Assembly (NCBI GenBank): GCA_019448385.1
Contig: JAGTXO010000023.1
Location: forward strand, 62,001-126,000
Reading direction: 5' to 3'
From: Diacronema lutheri
Taxonomy: Eukaryota > Haptophyta > Pavlovophyceae > Pavlovales > Pavlovaceae
DNA: 64,000 bases
The translations under genes and the position numbers were made by a program. The notes below the pieces were generated by a model. It saw only the letters and a list, made by a program, of their open reading frames with translations. It searched no databases and had not been told where the DNA came from. Below are positions 40,301 to 49,270 of the stretch, piece by piece. The first letter of the stretch is position 1; each line of letters opens with the position of its first letter.

Positions 40301-42484
40301 GACGCCGGCATGCGCGCGGCGGAGGTGGAGGCGACGTGCGAGGCGCTGCGCGCGCAGCTCGCCGACGCGCTCGCGGCGGCCGACGCGGCGAGCAGCGCAA
40401 CGAGCGCGATGCGCGACAAGGCGCGCATCAAGATGGGCGCGCTTACCGAGTCGGCGAACGCGCGCATCGCCCTGGCGGAGGCGCAGCTCGAGCGCTCGCT
40501 CGCCGCCGCGGCCGCCGCCGAGGAGCGCGCCGTCGCCGCCGAGGACGCGGGCGCGGACGAGGCGGCGAGGCTGCGCGCCCACGCGACGGAGAGCGAGGCG
40601 CGCGCCGCGCAGATGGACGAGGCGGTCGCCTTCTTCACCTCCAAGGCGGAGGGTGCGGAGGCGCGCGCCGAGGCGGCGGAGCGCGAGGCCGCGCGTGCGG
40701 CGCAGGCCGCGGCCGACGACGCCGAGCGCGCGGAGGGCGAGCGCACGCGTGCGGCCGCGGACGCAGCACAGGCGCGCGAGGCGCTCGCCGCGTGCCGCGC
40801 GGAGGCGGAGGCGCGCGCGCGCGAGGCGGAGGCGGCGCTCGCCGAACTGCGCGATCGCCTCGACGCGGTGGCCGCGACCGCCGGCGATCAGGCCGCCGAC
40901 GCCATCGACGCGGCGCGGCGCGCGCAGGCCGACGCCGAGGCGCGCGCGGGCGAGGCGGCAGGCGCGCTCGCCGAAGCGCGCGCGCAGGCGGCGGACGCCG
41001 TTGCGCGCGCTGAGGCGGCCGACGCTGAGCGCGCCGCCGCCGAGGAGCGCGCGGCGCACGCGGCGGACGAGGCGGCGCGCGCGGCGCTCGCCGACGCCGA
41101 GCGCGCCGAAGCCCTCGCCGCCGCCCGCGCCGCCGCCGCCGCCGCCGTCGCTGCAGCCGAGGCTGCCCGCGACGAGGCGCTCGCGCGCGCCGCCGACGAC
41201 GCGGCGGCGGCGGAGGCCGCCGCCGACGCGGCGACCGCGCGCGAGGCCGAGCTGCGCGACGCGCTCGCGGCGGCGGGCAAGGCGCAGGCCGCCGCCAAGC
41301 GCGCCGCGCTCGACGCGGCGCAACGCGCGGACAAGCTCGAGCGCGAGCTCGCGGCGGGCGCGAGGGCGGGCGGCGGTGGTGGTGGCGTCGGCGGCGCTGG
41401 CGATCGCGACGGCGGCGACGGCGGTGCAGCGGACGCGCCCGCCGTTTCTGACGAGCTGGGCGCGGCGCTCGGCGCGGCAGCAGCGGCGCAGCGCGCGGCG
41501 GACGCGGCGCGCGCGGACGCGGCCGCCGCGCACGCGCGCGCCGATGCGGCCGAAGCCACGGCTGCGGCCGCGACGGCGGCCACGGCTGCGCCCACGGCTG
41601 CGCCCACGATGGCGCCCGGCTCGCCGCCGCGCGCGGCACGCCCCACATCGCCAGCCGCGCCCGCGCCCGCGCCCGTGCCCGCGCAGCACTCCGGCCTCGC
41701 GCTCGGGCTGCAGCTGCGCGTGGCCAAGTCGCTGCAGCAGTCCCTCGCCCTCTCGCACAAACTCCTCCTCGCCGCGCGCGCGCGCGAGCGCAAGCGGCAG
41801 CGCGGCGCGACGCTCGCGGCGCTTGGCGCGCTCGCACGCGGGCAGCGCGGCGATGCGGTCGAGCGCGACGCGGAGGCGGACCGGCTGGCGCAGGTGTGGC
41901 GCGGCGCCGCGCGCAGCGCACTGCGCCGCGCGGCACGCCGCCAACGCCGCGCGCGCGCCGCGCGCGGCGCCCGCCTCCTTCCCGCCTCCTCCCCGCCCGA
42001 GCAGTTCTCGGGACAAGTCACCGCCGAGCTGCTCGTGCTCTGCGCCGAGCGGCTGGGCACGCATCTCGGCACGCTCGACGCGCTCGCACGCGCCGATGGA
42101 GCCGACATGCCCGCCGACGCCAGCGACGCGGACGGGATTGGCGCGGGCAGCGGCGGCGGCGGCGCGGACGGCGGCGAGCTGCGCTGCGCGGCCGCGCTAC
42201 CGCCATCCGTGCGCCGGCTGCTGCACGCGGCGATGTTCTACCTCGCAGCCGCGCGGGGCGGCAGCGGCGGTGACACCGACGGCGCAAGTGCGCGCGACGG
42301 CGGCGACGAGCCGCTCCGCGGCTCGCCGTCGCGCGGCGCGGGCGAGCGCATTGCCCTGCAGCGCGCGCCGTCGATTGGCGTGGAGCCGGCGGGCGGTAGT
42401 GGCGGCGTTGGCGCGTCGCCAAGCAGCAGCTTCTTCGAGGTGTCCGTCGGCTCGACCTCGAAGAAGCCGCTCCTTGGGCGCTAG
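37388..42484 (+). CDS. giant alanine-rich coiled-coil protein, golgin-like
   Basis: A single exon of 5,097 nt encodes 1,698 residues. After a disordered N-terminus (EKHDGEVGELVDLGDVASPP, then FGLGNFVTGLGSFADSLAES), residues about 170-1430 are an almost continuous Ala/Glu/Arg/Asp coiled coil. It is interrupted near 690-730 by a Gly/Lys linker and an 18-bp tandem repeat. The C-terminal ~250 residues are helical and basic (LRVAKSLQQSLALSHKLLLAARARERKRQR), then Gly-rich, ending SSSFFEVSVGSTSKKPLLGR. The plan suits a tethering or scaffold protein such as a golgin or TMF-type protein, but I see no GRIP domain. Alanine use follows GCG/GCC bias, so part of the composition reflects GC pressure. A hAT element inserted 13 bp after the stop. 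Confidence 0.6.
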   Translation: MEKHDGEVGELVDLGDVASPPGNAAPPPTPTTQPAKKPASRFGLGNFVTGLGSFADSLAESVVAGTPPAGSAGGAERAPSTTPTVSAPFGLGVLTGSDEQGGGAGGGARSLLAPTTPAADRPPGAPPPTPASAGGGGRFGGLGAEALLGAAASALALPGSVTAGRSGTDDDGSLSGAEVAELKAAMRAMYAAHTAELEKRLQSEAAKAAKWEAVGQKAMGTLQALTKTREADAARAARAEADAAAMRERLAASAGGRGEADGGEAEAARVACREAEAARDDALADAAAARARAERAEEAARDADNARDRAERRASAAADGAAATDAEKRAAALAGAEAAAELEMRDAALASARLEATASAQAAEAARERAAGAERRAAEASTAADALRAERDGALARAAAAERERARAERDGADAAASALAGDAAAAQLRTALLAAEGRAAAADARAASAEASARTTGAEAEAARGAAAVELRAALDAARAAEGALSAARHELASAGERAAEAAADAARARADADGARAREREAGAAASAAEARAREAQADGEAALAAERLRAADAADAAEQRALAAAAAEADKAQQQAERYQQAASALIEKVRAQKAEAEARAEALHAQLAAALAAAAAVDAVAVAGGAGAAAPAATGPLSPPAAGGGSGKGKGKARAKKGKGGGAAAAAAGATEPSADAVAATTATAAMDDDGVTGGNGVTGGNGVTGGNGVTGGAVVDAGAAVADAAAQLAEQEARIRTLETELRETVARLDDASVAAEVRASAEAAAASAAARAAADDERAASSRAAAAALGAAEARAASCARERDDAERSARALSEALATARDERAAADGRAERAERAAADARAAVEAADAAAHAAAEAAAEARGTRAALERAAADSAARADATDARATAAARELADARTAAADADARASAAEATASALQARALRAEEEGATFAAALADAERAVASATGAAAAAEQRAADAERAVADAGMRAAEVEATCEALRAQLADALAAADAASSATSAMRDKARIKMGALTESANARIALAEAQLERSLAAAAAAEERAVAAEDAGADEAARLRAHATESEARAAQMDEAVAFFTSKAEGAEARAEAAEREAARAAQAAADDAERAEGERTRAAADAAQAREALAACRAEAEARAREAEAALAELRDRLDAVAATAGDQAADAIDAARRAQADAEARAGEAAGALAEARAQAADAVARAEAADAERAAAEERAAHAADEAARAALADAERAEALAAARAAAAAAVAAAEAARDEALARAADDAAAAEAAADAATAREAELRDALAAAGKAQAAAKRAALDAAQRADKLERELAAGARAGGGGGGVGGAGDRDGGDGGAADAPAVSDELGAALGAAAAAQRAADAARADAAAAHARADAAEATAAAATAATAAPTAAPTMAPGSPPRAARPTSPAAPAPAPVPAQHSGLALGLQLRVAKSLQQSLALSHKLLLAARARERKRQRGATLAALGALARGQRGDAVERDAEADRLAQVWRGAARSALRRAARRQRRARAARGARLLPASSPPEQFSGQVTAELLVLCAERLGTHLGTLDALARADGADMPADASDADGIGAGSGGGGADGGELRCAAALPPSVRRLLHAAMFYLAAARGGSGGDTDGASARDGGDEPLRGSPSRGAGERIALQRAPSIGVEPAGGSGGVGASPSSSFFEVSVGSTSKKPLLGR
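39471..39538. repeat. 18-bp in-frame tandem repeat
   Basis: Almost four copies of GTGTGACGGGCGGTAACG encode repeated VTGGNG in the linker between the two coiled-coil halves of the large protein. Copies are nearly identical, so expansion is recent. Confidence 0.8.
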
Positions 42485-42497
42485 ACCAGGAAATCGT

Positions 42498-45400
42498 TTG
42501 CCCTAGGCCAAATAGGCACCTCCCGGAGGGTCAATAGGCGGGGCGATTGCCTACGCCCAAGGGGTCAATAGGCGCAGTTGCCCCCGTCAATAGGCGCAAA
42601 AAAAGGCGCGCCTAGGCCATCGCGCGCGCGCCAAAATTCGCCTATTTTTGCGTCTGTGCGCAGTGCGCTGCGCGTGAGAGCGCGCGCCCTGCTACCAGCC
42701 AGTCATCTGACTCACGTGGCTCTCCCTTAGCCAACAGGGCGTTTGTTGTAGCGCAGCATGAGGGAGCCTTGCAGCAGGTCGGCGAGCGCGGACTTCTGGT
42801 TGTCACCAAACATCACCGCGAGCAGTGAAAAGACGCGCTCGCACGACGCAGAGTTTGGGCTCAGGGCAAAGACGATGCGCGCCGCCTCTGCGAAGGCGAG
42901 CAAATCGCGACGGTGCGCGCGCCAAAACACGAGGACCTGGTCGGTGAATTGTTGCACATCGGCGCGAGGAGATCTCCACGCTGGCGGCTGCAGCCACACA
43001 TGAGTCGACCTCGGATCTCATCCGGTCAATGAGCTCGCGCGAGAGGCAGCGGAGTACAGCGAGGTTCTCCACCATGCCTGCGTCAGCGCGCATCTCGCGC
43101 GCGACGGACGGGTCAAAGATGCGCACCGCCTTGAATACCGCGTACTCTTGCGACAGGTAGTAGGAGGAGCTCGCGCAAGTGTCGGTGAGGCGCGCCTCGA
43201 GGTATTCAAAGCCGGGCTTGAACGAGGCGATCACCTTCTTGCGCACCTGCAAATCCAGCAGCAGCGAAGCGCAAGGGCACAGCCAATGAGCTCCCAATCA
43301 AGCAACCCTGTGAAGTAGTGAGGGCGCGTGCACACCTGCATGTCTGCGATCATGATCAGCGGCCGGATCTCCTCCTCCTCCAGCTCCTCCTCCGTGTTGT
43401 CCGCGGGGTAGCGCACCTTGTAAACCTTGCGCTCGGATCCGTCATGGTGGACTGTTGTCTGCGCGTACGACGAGCCGACAACGACGCCCTCGTACATGCC
43501 GCCGTGCATGGGGAAGTTCTTTTGAATCTTGACGCCAACCACGATCTGCACGCCCCGCCGCAGCAGCGCGTCGACGTTCGGGAGCGAGCCTGCGTCGCCA
43601 CTCGCCACGCGTCTCCCGAGACTACGCAGCGCCTCGATGCGCTCGTACGCAAGGAGGATCTCGAGCCGGTCGCCCTCGAGCTCATACGTCGTCGCGACGA
43701 GGCGGCGCATGTCCAGGATTGCAGCGAGCGAGACCTTGAGCTCGGCGAGCGACGTCGCGTAGATCTCGAGCATCTTCTTGGTTGTCGCCTCGCCGATCTC
43801 GCGCTCGCGCAGCTCCTCGAGCAGCTTGGGCACCTTGTCGAAGTGCTGCGCGATCTGCATCATGATCTCTGCGCGGCAGTACCACCTCACATTGGAGAAC
43901 CCCTTGACCGATTCGCCGATCATGGAGTGCCAGAGCTGCCCCGCCATCGTGTTGCTGTACAAAAGCGTGTACCACGGCGTCATGAACGTGTCGAGCAGCT
44001 CGAAGCGAAACGCTTCACCGACGTGCGTGAGCGTGTGCGAGATGCACGGAAGGTCGACCGAAGACGGGAAAACGGTGCTCAGCGTCTGCATCGCCTTGCC
44101 GTTGGCAGCGACAGAGTCGCGGCTGAAGCCGACCACATTGGCCAAGCTGATGTTGTGCTGCTGCAAAAGGATCGTCGTGAGCATCCCCGCGATCGCATTG
44201 CCGCTGAGTGACTTGGCGACAGTGACAAACGCGATCAGCCGCATCTCAAGTTGAAATGTGGGTGAGCAGAAGCGGCACGTCACATTGACCGCCTCGCCCA
44301 GCCGCCGTGTGCCGTCAAACGCGATGTTGACGAGCTGGCCGCTGAGATCGGCGCGGATCCGCTCGAGCTCGTGCTTCTCCACCATTGGCACGAGCGTGCG
44401 CAGATGCGAGGAATCGGTCGACGCGCAGCCGCAGCGCTGGAGGAGCGCGCGGAGGTGGTCGGCCTTCGTCAGCTCGATGCCGGCAAACATGAAGCTCTCG
44501 ACGATGCGGTAGCGCATGTGCTGCTCATCCAGCGAGAGGGTGCCGCCGACCGCGGTCGGGTTCTGCACAAAATGCGCGTAAATGTCGTCCTTGATGCTCT
44601 GGTCGCTCACCGCCCGACGCTTAAGCTTTTCGACGGCAGTGACGTGCTTGGCGGTCGCAAGGTGCTGCACCACGTGGTTCTTCTTCGCGCACGACACCTC
44701 GACGCGGCAGGCAGTGCAGCGGAGCTCGTCGCCACGCACGACGAGCTCGCATTCCGCGAACTCGGGAGGACGTGGGTTCGCCGATTCCGGCTTGCGCTTG
44801 GGCGCGCGCTGCCGCTCGATGGAGGCCACCATCGGCATGGCCTGCGCGGCTGAGGCGGGGCGTGCACCTGCAGGTGCGCCGCTTGCGGCGGCGATCAAGG
44901 GCCCGCTGGATGCCGCTCGGCGCCAGAAGCTGCTGAGCGTGATCGGCTCGGGCGCGTGCCTGAGCGTGATCGGCTCGGGCGCGTGCGGAGGCGGCGGCGG
45001 CGGCGGCGGGGCGGCGTGCGCACCGTCATCGCCGCCGGCGGCGCGGCACGCAGGCAGCGCCGGCGGCAGCTGCGCCGTCGAATGCGACGGCGGTCGCGGC
45101 GGCAGCGGTGGCAGCGGTGACGGCACCAGCTGCGCGCGAGTCTGCGACGAAAACGGCGACGGCAGCCGCACGCGCACGTTGAGATGGCCCCACGTCCGCC
45201 AGCTCGGTTGCGCCATGTCGTCAAACCTAACCAGTGCTTTCCCGCGGCGCTCGTCGTGGGACTCGTACGACTCGAGCGGCAGCCCGATGATCACGCCCGA
45301 GCCAAGGACGTTGTCATTGACGCGGTCGTTCAGCTTGACCTCGCACCCGAGCTGCACGGCGCCATCCGGCTGCGCGTAGGCCAGCAGCGCGTCGAGGCTC

Positions 45401-45753
45401 GCGTCGGCGTGCGCCGGCAGCGTCGTGCGGTCCGTCGGCGTCGGGCAGGCTTGCGGCAGCGATGACTGCGCGCCCTCGTCCTCCTCCCCCGAGCTTGACG
45501 CGTCGCCGTACACCTCTGCGAGCCCACGCATCTGTGCGCGCACCTTCCGCGCAGGTGACGTTGCGTCCCATTTTTGGCTTTTTGCATGATGCAATAATTA
45601 TGTCCGACGTGAGGTCCTGACAGTGGCCCATTGTCCCTGACTCAAAAGGCACGCTCTGGGGGGTCAATAGGCCTCAAATAGGCGCGCCTAGGCGCCTCAC
45701 TTCAGACCCCCTCAATAGGAGGCAGCCTACGCAGCCTTTTTGGCCTAGGCCAA
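42498..45753. mobile_element. hAT-like DNA transposon, 3,256 bp, ends resolved
   Basis: Terminal inverted repeats TTGCCCTAGGCCAAATAGGC (42498-42517) and, reversed, TTGGCCTAGGCCAAAAAGGC (45753-45734) match at 18 of 20 bases. The 8-bp duplication GAAATCGT lies at 42490-42497 and 45754-45761, diagnostic of hAT. Subterminal GTCAATAGGC-type repeats occur at 42528, 42561, 42585, 45661 and 45711; such repeats bind transposase in this superfamily. A transposase gene runs on the minus strand inside. The element sits between the stop of the coiled-coil gene (13 bp away) and the villin start (98 bp away), so it probably inserted into a combined terminator/promoter gap. Confidence 0.88.
42727..45531 (-). 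pseudogene. hAT-like transposase, one frame break
   Basis: Exon 1 runs from the first ATG (45531) to 43336, the intron is 43335-43247 (89 nt, GTGTGC donor), and exon 2 starts at 43246. From the N-terminus it has an acidic start, the module with VRFDDMAQPSWRTWGHL, a zinc finger C-x2-C-x12-H-x5-H (LRCTACR...VQHLATAKH), and an RNase H-like core with candidate acids in NIAFDGTRRLG and VGFSRDSVAANG. The C-terminal dimerisation domain is LSPNSASCERVFSLLAVMFGD. Near 42990-43010 the frame shifts by one base between EVDSCVAAAASVEIS and PRADVQQFTDQ, with no intron there. It is otherwise complete, so the break is recent or a sequencing error. Confidence 0.75.
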
Positions 45754-45851
45754 GAAATCGTCCATTTTTCAAACCGACCCGAAATGAAACGGCCCACGAA
45801 CAATTTTCTTGCGACCAACCGCCCGTGGTCGTCACACCGCGCCAGCACACA

Positions 45852-48800
45852 ATGTTCGAGGCGCATCGCGCGCAGGCGGGCACGTTTGTGTGGCGGATCG
45901 AGCAGTTCGAGGCCAAGCCGTACCCGAAGGAGCAGTACGGCAAGTTTTACACAGGTGTGCGCGGCTGCGACGCCCCGGCCGCGCGTGCGCGACGCGGCTG
46001 CGCGCGCGCGCTCGTGGCGCGCGCGGCGTCTCGCGCACACGGCTGCGCACCGCACTCGCCGCGCGCGCGGCGACGGGGCGCGTGCGCAGGCGACTGCTAC
46101 ATCGTGCTGCACTCGGTGCAGAAGGCGAGCAGCTCGGCCCTCGAGCACACCGCTTACTACTGGCTCGGCGCCGAGAGCTCGCAGGACGAGCGCGGCGCGG
46201 CCGCGCTGCTCACGGTCACGCTCGACGAGGAGTGCACGGGCGGCGCGGCGACGCAGGTACGCGAGGTGGGCGGTTCGGAGTCGGCGAGCTTTCTTGCGCT
46301 CTTCCCGCGCGTCCAATTCCTCACTGGCGGCGTCGCCTCCGGCTTCACCAAGGTGGACCGCGACGCGCACGAGGCGCGGCTTTTTCGGCTCAAGGGCTCG
46401 CGCATCGTCACAATGTCGCAGGTGCCGCTCAGCGCGGCGTCGCTCAACTCGGGCGACGTGTTTGTGCTCGACCTGAAGGACGTCATCTACCAGGTAACCC
46501 GAGCGCCGCTCGCGTGGCGCCACGCCGCGCGCGCCGACCGCTGACCGCGCGCGCGCCGGCCGCCTGCCCGCCGCCCGCGCCACCGGCCAGTGGAACGGCC
46601 GCTCGTCCAACCGCAAGGAGAAGGCCAAGGCGGTGGACATCTGTCTGGACCTGCGCGCCGAAGAGCATGGCGGGCAGGCGCGCATCGAGGTGCTCGACGA
46701 GGGCTCGGAGACGGTCGCCTTTTGGGAGGGGCTCGGCGGAGAGGGTCCGGTCGGTGCCGCGCAGCCGGACGATGAGGGGGCTGTCAAGGCGGTGCAGCCC
46801 AAGCTCTTCCGCTGCGAGGACGCGGCGGGCGCGCTCAAGGTGCGCGCGTGCCGAGCCGCGCGACGCACGCGCAGCGCCCGCCATGCGCTCGAGATCCCCG
46901 ACCGCCAACCCAACACTCCCTCTTCCCCCCCCCCCCCCCCCCCCCCTTCCGCCCCTTCGCCCCTTCCCCCCCCCCCCCCCCCCCCCCCCCCGCCCCTCCG
47001 CCCCTCCGCGCGCAGGTGAGCGCCGTGCCCTACTCGGGCGCGCTGCCGTCCAAGGCGCTGCTGCTGAGTGGCGACGTGTTCATCGTCGACTGCGGCTCGG
47101 AGATCTTCTGCTGGGTCGGGCGCGATGCATCCGCCGAGGAGCGCGCCGTCTCCATCAATGCCGTCGACAAGTACCTCGACGGCAAGGGCAGGCCGGCCGT
47201 GCGCGCGCTCAAGGTGGTCGAGGGCGCGGAGGCGGTCGCGTTCAAGCACAAGTTTGTCGACTTTTTTGAGCCGCCCGCGCCGCCCTCGTTTGGCCGCGAC
47301 CAGCGCGGCTCCGTCGCGAGCGCGCCGTCGCACCGCTCGTCGGGCGAGCTGGCGGCGGAGATGGTCGCAGCAGCGGCGCAGCCGCACACGCGCGCGCAGG
47401 ACTTTGACGACGGGCTGGGGCAGGCCAAGGTGTACCGCGTGGTCGACTTTGGGCGCGAGGCGGTCGCCGCCTCCGACTTTGGCCAGCTGTACGAGGGCGA
47501 CTCGTACGTGGTGCACTACTCGTATGAGCAAAATGGGCGGGAGCAGCACATCGTCTATTTTTGGCAGGGCAGGGAGAGCTCGCAGGACGAGAAGGGCGCG
47601 TCCGCGCTGCTCACCAAGGAGTTGGACGACGAGCTGGGAGGCGCGGCGACGCAGGTGCGTGTCGAGCAGGGCCACGAGCCCGAGCATTTCTTGCGCATCT
47701 TCCGCGGCAAGCTCGTCGTGCGCGCGGGCGGGCACGCGTCCGGCTTCCGCACGGCGCCCGCCGAGGACGCGACGGCGGACGACGGCGTGCAGCTGTACCA
47801 CGTCAAGGGGTACGGCCGGACGAGCACGTACGGCGCGCAGGTCGACGCGCGCGCCTCGTCGCTCAACTCGGGCGACTGCTTCGTGCTCGTCGCGCACGAC
47901 TCGGCGTACATGTGGCACGGCTCGGGCAGCAATGGCGACGAGCGCGAGGTGGCGGGCACGATCGCGCAGATGCTCGCGGCGAGCAGGCCGCTCACGGTGG
48001 CGGAGGAGGGCACCGAGGGCGATGCGTTCTGGCAGCTGCTTGGCGGCAAGGCCGAGTACGCGCGCGTCAAGGTGCCAATGGGCGGCGAGGCGCCTCCAAG
48101 GCTCTTTGAGGTGTCCAACCGCACGGGTGCGCTCGATGTCGAGGAGATCTTCGGCTTCGCGCAGACGGACCTGCTCGCGGAGGAGAGCTACCTGCTCGAC
48201 ACGCACAACGTGCTCTTCGTGTGGATTGGCGGCCAGGCCAACGAGACGGAGAAGGCCGGCGTGCTTGGCCTCGCAGACGTGCGCCGCGCAGCGCTGCACC
48301 GCCGCGCGACTGCGCCGCTGCATCGCACCCACCGCACGTGCGCACCGCTGCGCCGCTTCCGCGCGCGCTGCGCCGCAGGGGTACCTCAAGGCCGCCGGCC
48401 GGCCAAAGACGCCCGTCGTGAAGGTGCGCGCTGGATTTGAGCCCGCGCTCTTCACTGCGCACTTTCGCGGCTGGGATTACGACGCGCCGCCCGCGTTTGT
48501 CGACCCGTACGAGGCCAAGCTCGCGGCGCTGCAGGCGCGGGAGGCGGCGCCGCCCGCCGAGCCCGAGTGGGCCGCCGCGGCCAAGGGCAAGGCGCTCGCC
48601 ACCGCCGAGAAGCCCGCGGTCGAGGCGCTGCGCCCCGAGCGCGCGTCTTCGTCGGTTGGCTCGCTGCGCGACGGCCCGCCCGGCACGTCGGCAAGCGGTT
48701 GGAAGAGCGCGCTCAAGCCGTCGCCGGCCAAGCCCAGCGACTTTGAGCACGATCGGCTCATGACCACGCGGCCGACGGGTGGCTTCGCACCGGCCGGTTC

Positions 48801-48981
48801 GATGACGCTGAGCGTTGACGCGCTCAAGAAGGGCGGCGATCCGCGCGTCGACCCATTGGCCAAGGAGCAGTATTTGAGCGACGCCGACTTCAAGGCCACG
48901 TTCGGCGTGACCAAGGCTGAGTTCGCCGCGATGAAGGCATGGAAGCAGGCCGAGCTCAAGAAGAAAGCTGGCCTCTTCTAG
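45852..48981 (+). CDS. villin, six gelsolin repeats plus headpiece
   Basis: Exons 45852-45954, 46090-46493, 46591-46839, 47016-48278 and 48379-48981 give 873 residues. Six gelsolin-like repeats are visible: G1 (FVWRIEQFEAKPYP, FYT|GDCYIVLHS), G2 (LFRLKGSRIVTM, DVIYQ|WNGRSSNRKEKAKAVD), G3 (LFRCEDAAGALK|VSAVPY, FCWVG), G4 (VYRVVDFGREAVAA, YEGDSYVVHYSY), G5 (LYHVKGYG, YMWHGSGSNGDERE) and G6 (LFEVSNRTGALDVEEI, LFVWIGGQANETEK). A long linker ends in a villin headpiece (YLSDADFKATFGVTKAEFA...KKKAGLF). It should cap, sever and bundle actin under calcium. Intron 3 (176 nt) has two C tracts before its acceptor. The start is only 90 bp from the hAT insertion. Confidence 0.93.
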
Positions 48982-49138
48982 GCCGTGCGCCGCGCATGCC
49001 GCACGGCCCTCCGTCGCACCGCCGCCCACGGATGGTGCCGAGGGCGCACCGGCGGCCACGCGCACCGGCGCGGCGGCGCCGGGTGGGGACTTGGGGAGCC
49101 GCCTGCCGCCCGCCCCTCGCCGAGCACAAAATAAAGAC

Positions 49139-49234
49139 GTGACCGGGATGCGCGGGGATCGACGACATTGGTGGCTACTCGATCCCCCGCAGCTGGTGCT
49201 GACCCCGGTGTCCTGACGTAAGCGCCGTTAGTAT
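49139..49234 (+). mobile_element. short interspersed repeat, 96-bp copy (longest)
   Basis: The element begins GTGACCGGGATGCG and ends TCCTGACGTAAGCGCCGTTA then GTAT. It is bracketed by the 13-bp direct repeat ACAAAATAAAGAC at 49126-49138 and 49235-49247. It shares 80 bp with the inverted copy at 28324-28403 and its 3' end with 5353-5384. It lies in the gap between the villin stop and the glycosyltransferase start, 36 bp before that ATG. Confidence 0.75.
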
Positions 49235-49270
49235 ACAAAATAAAGACATAAAATCGGCTGATGATTAACG

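Noticed and set aside
37388-42484. The alanine-rich coiled-coil gene as a pure composition artefact
   Set aside because: A 1,698-codon frame with heptad-like spacing, a clean N-terminal unique region and a structured C-terminus is unlikely by chance, although GC bias inflates its alanine content.
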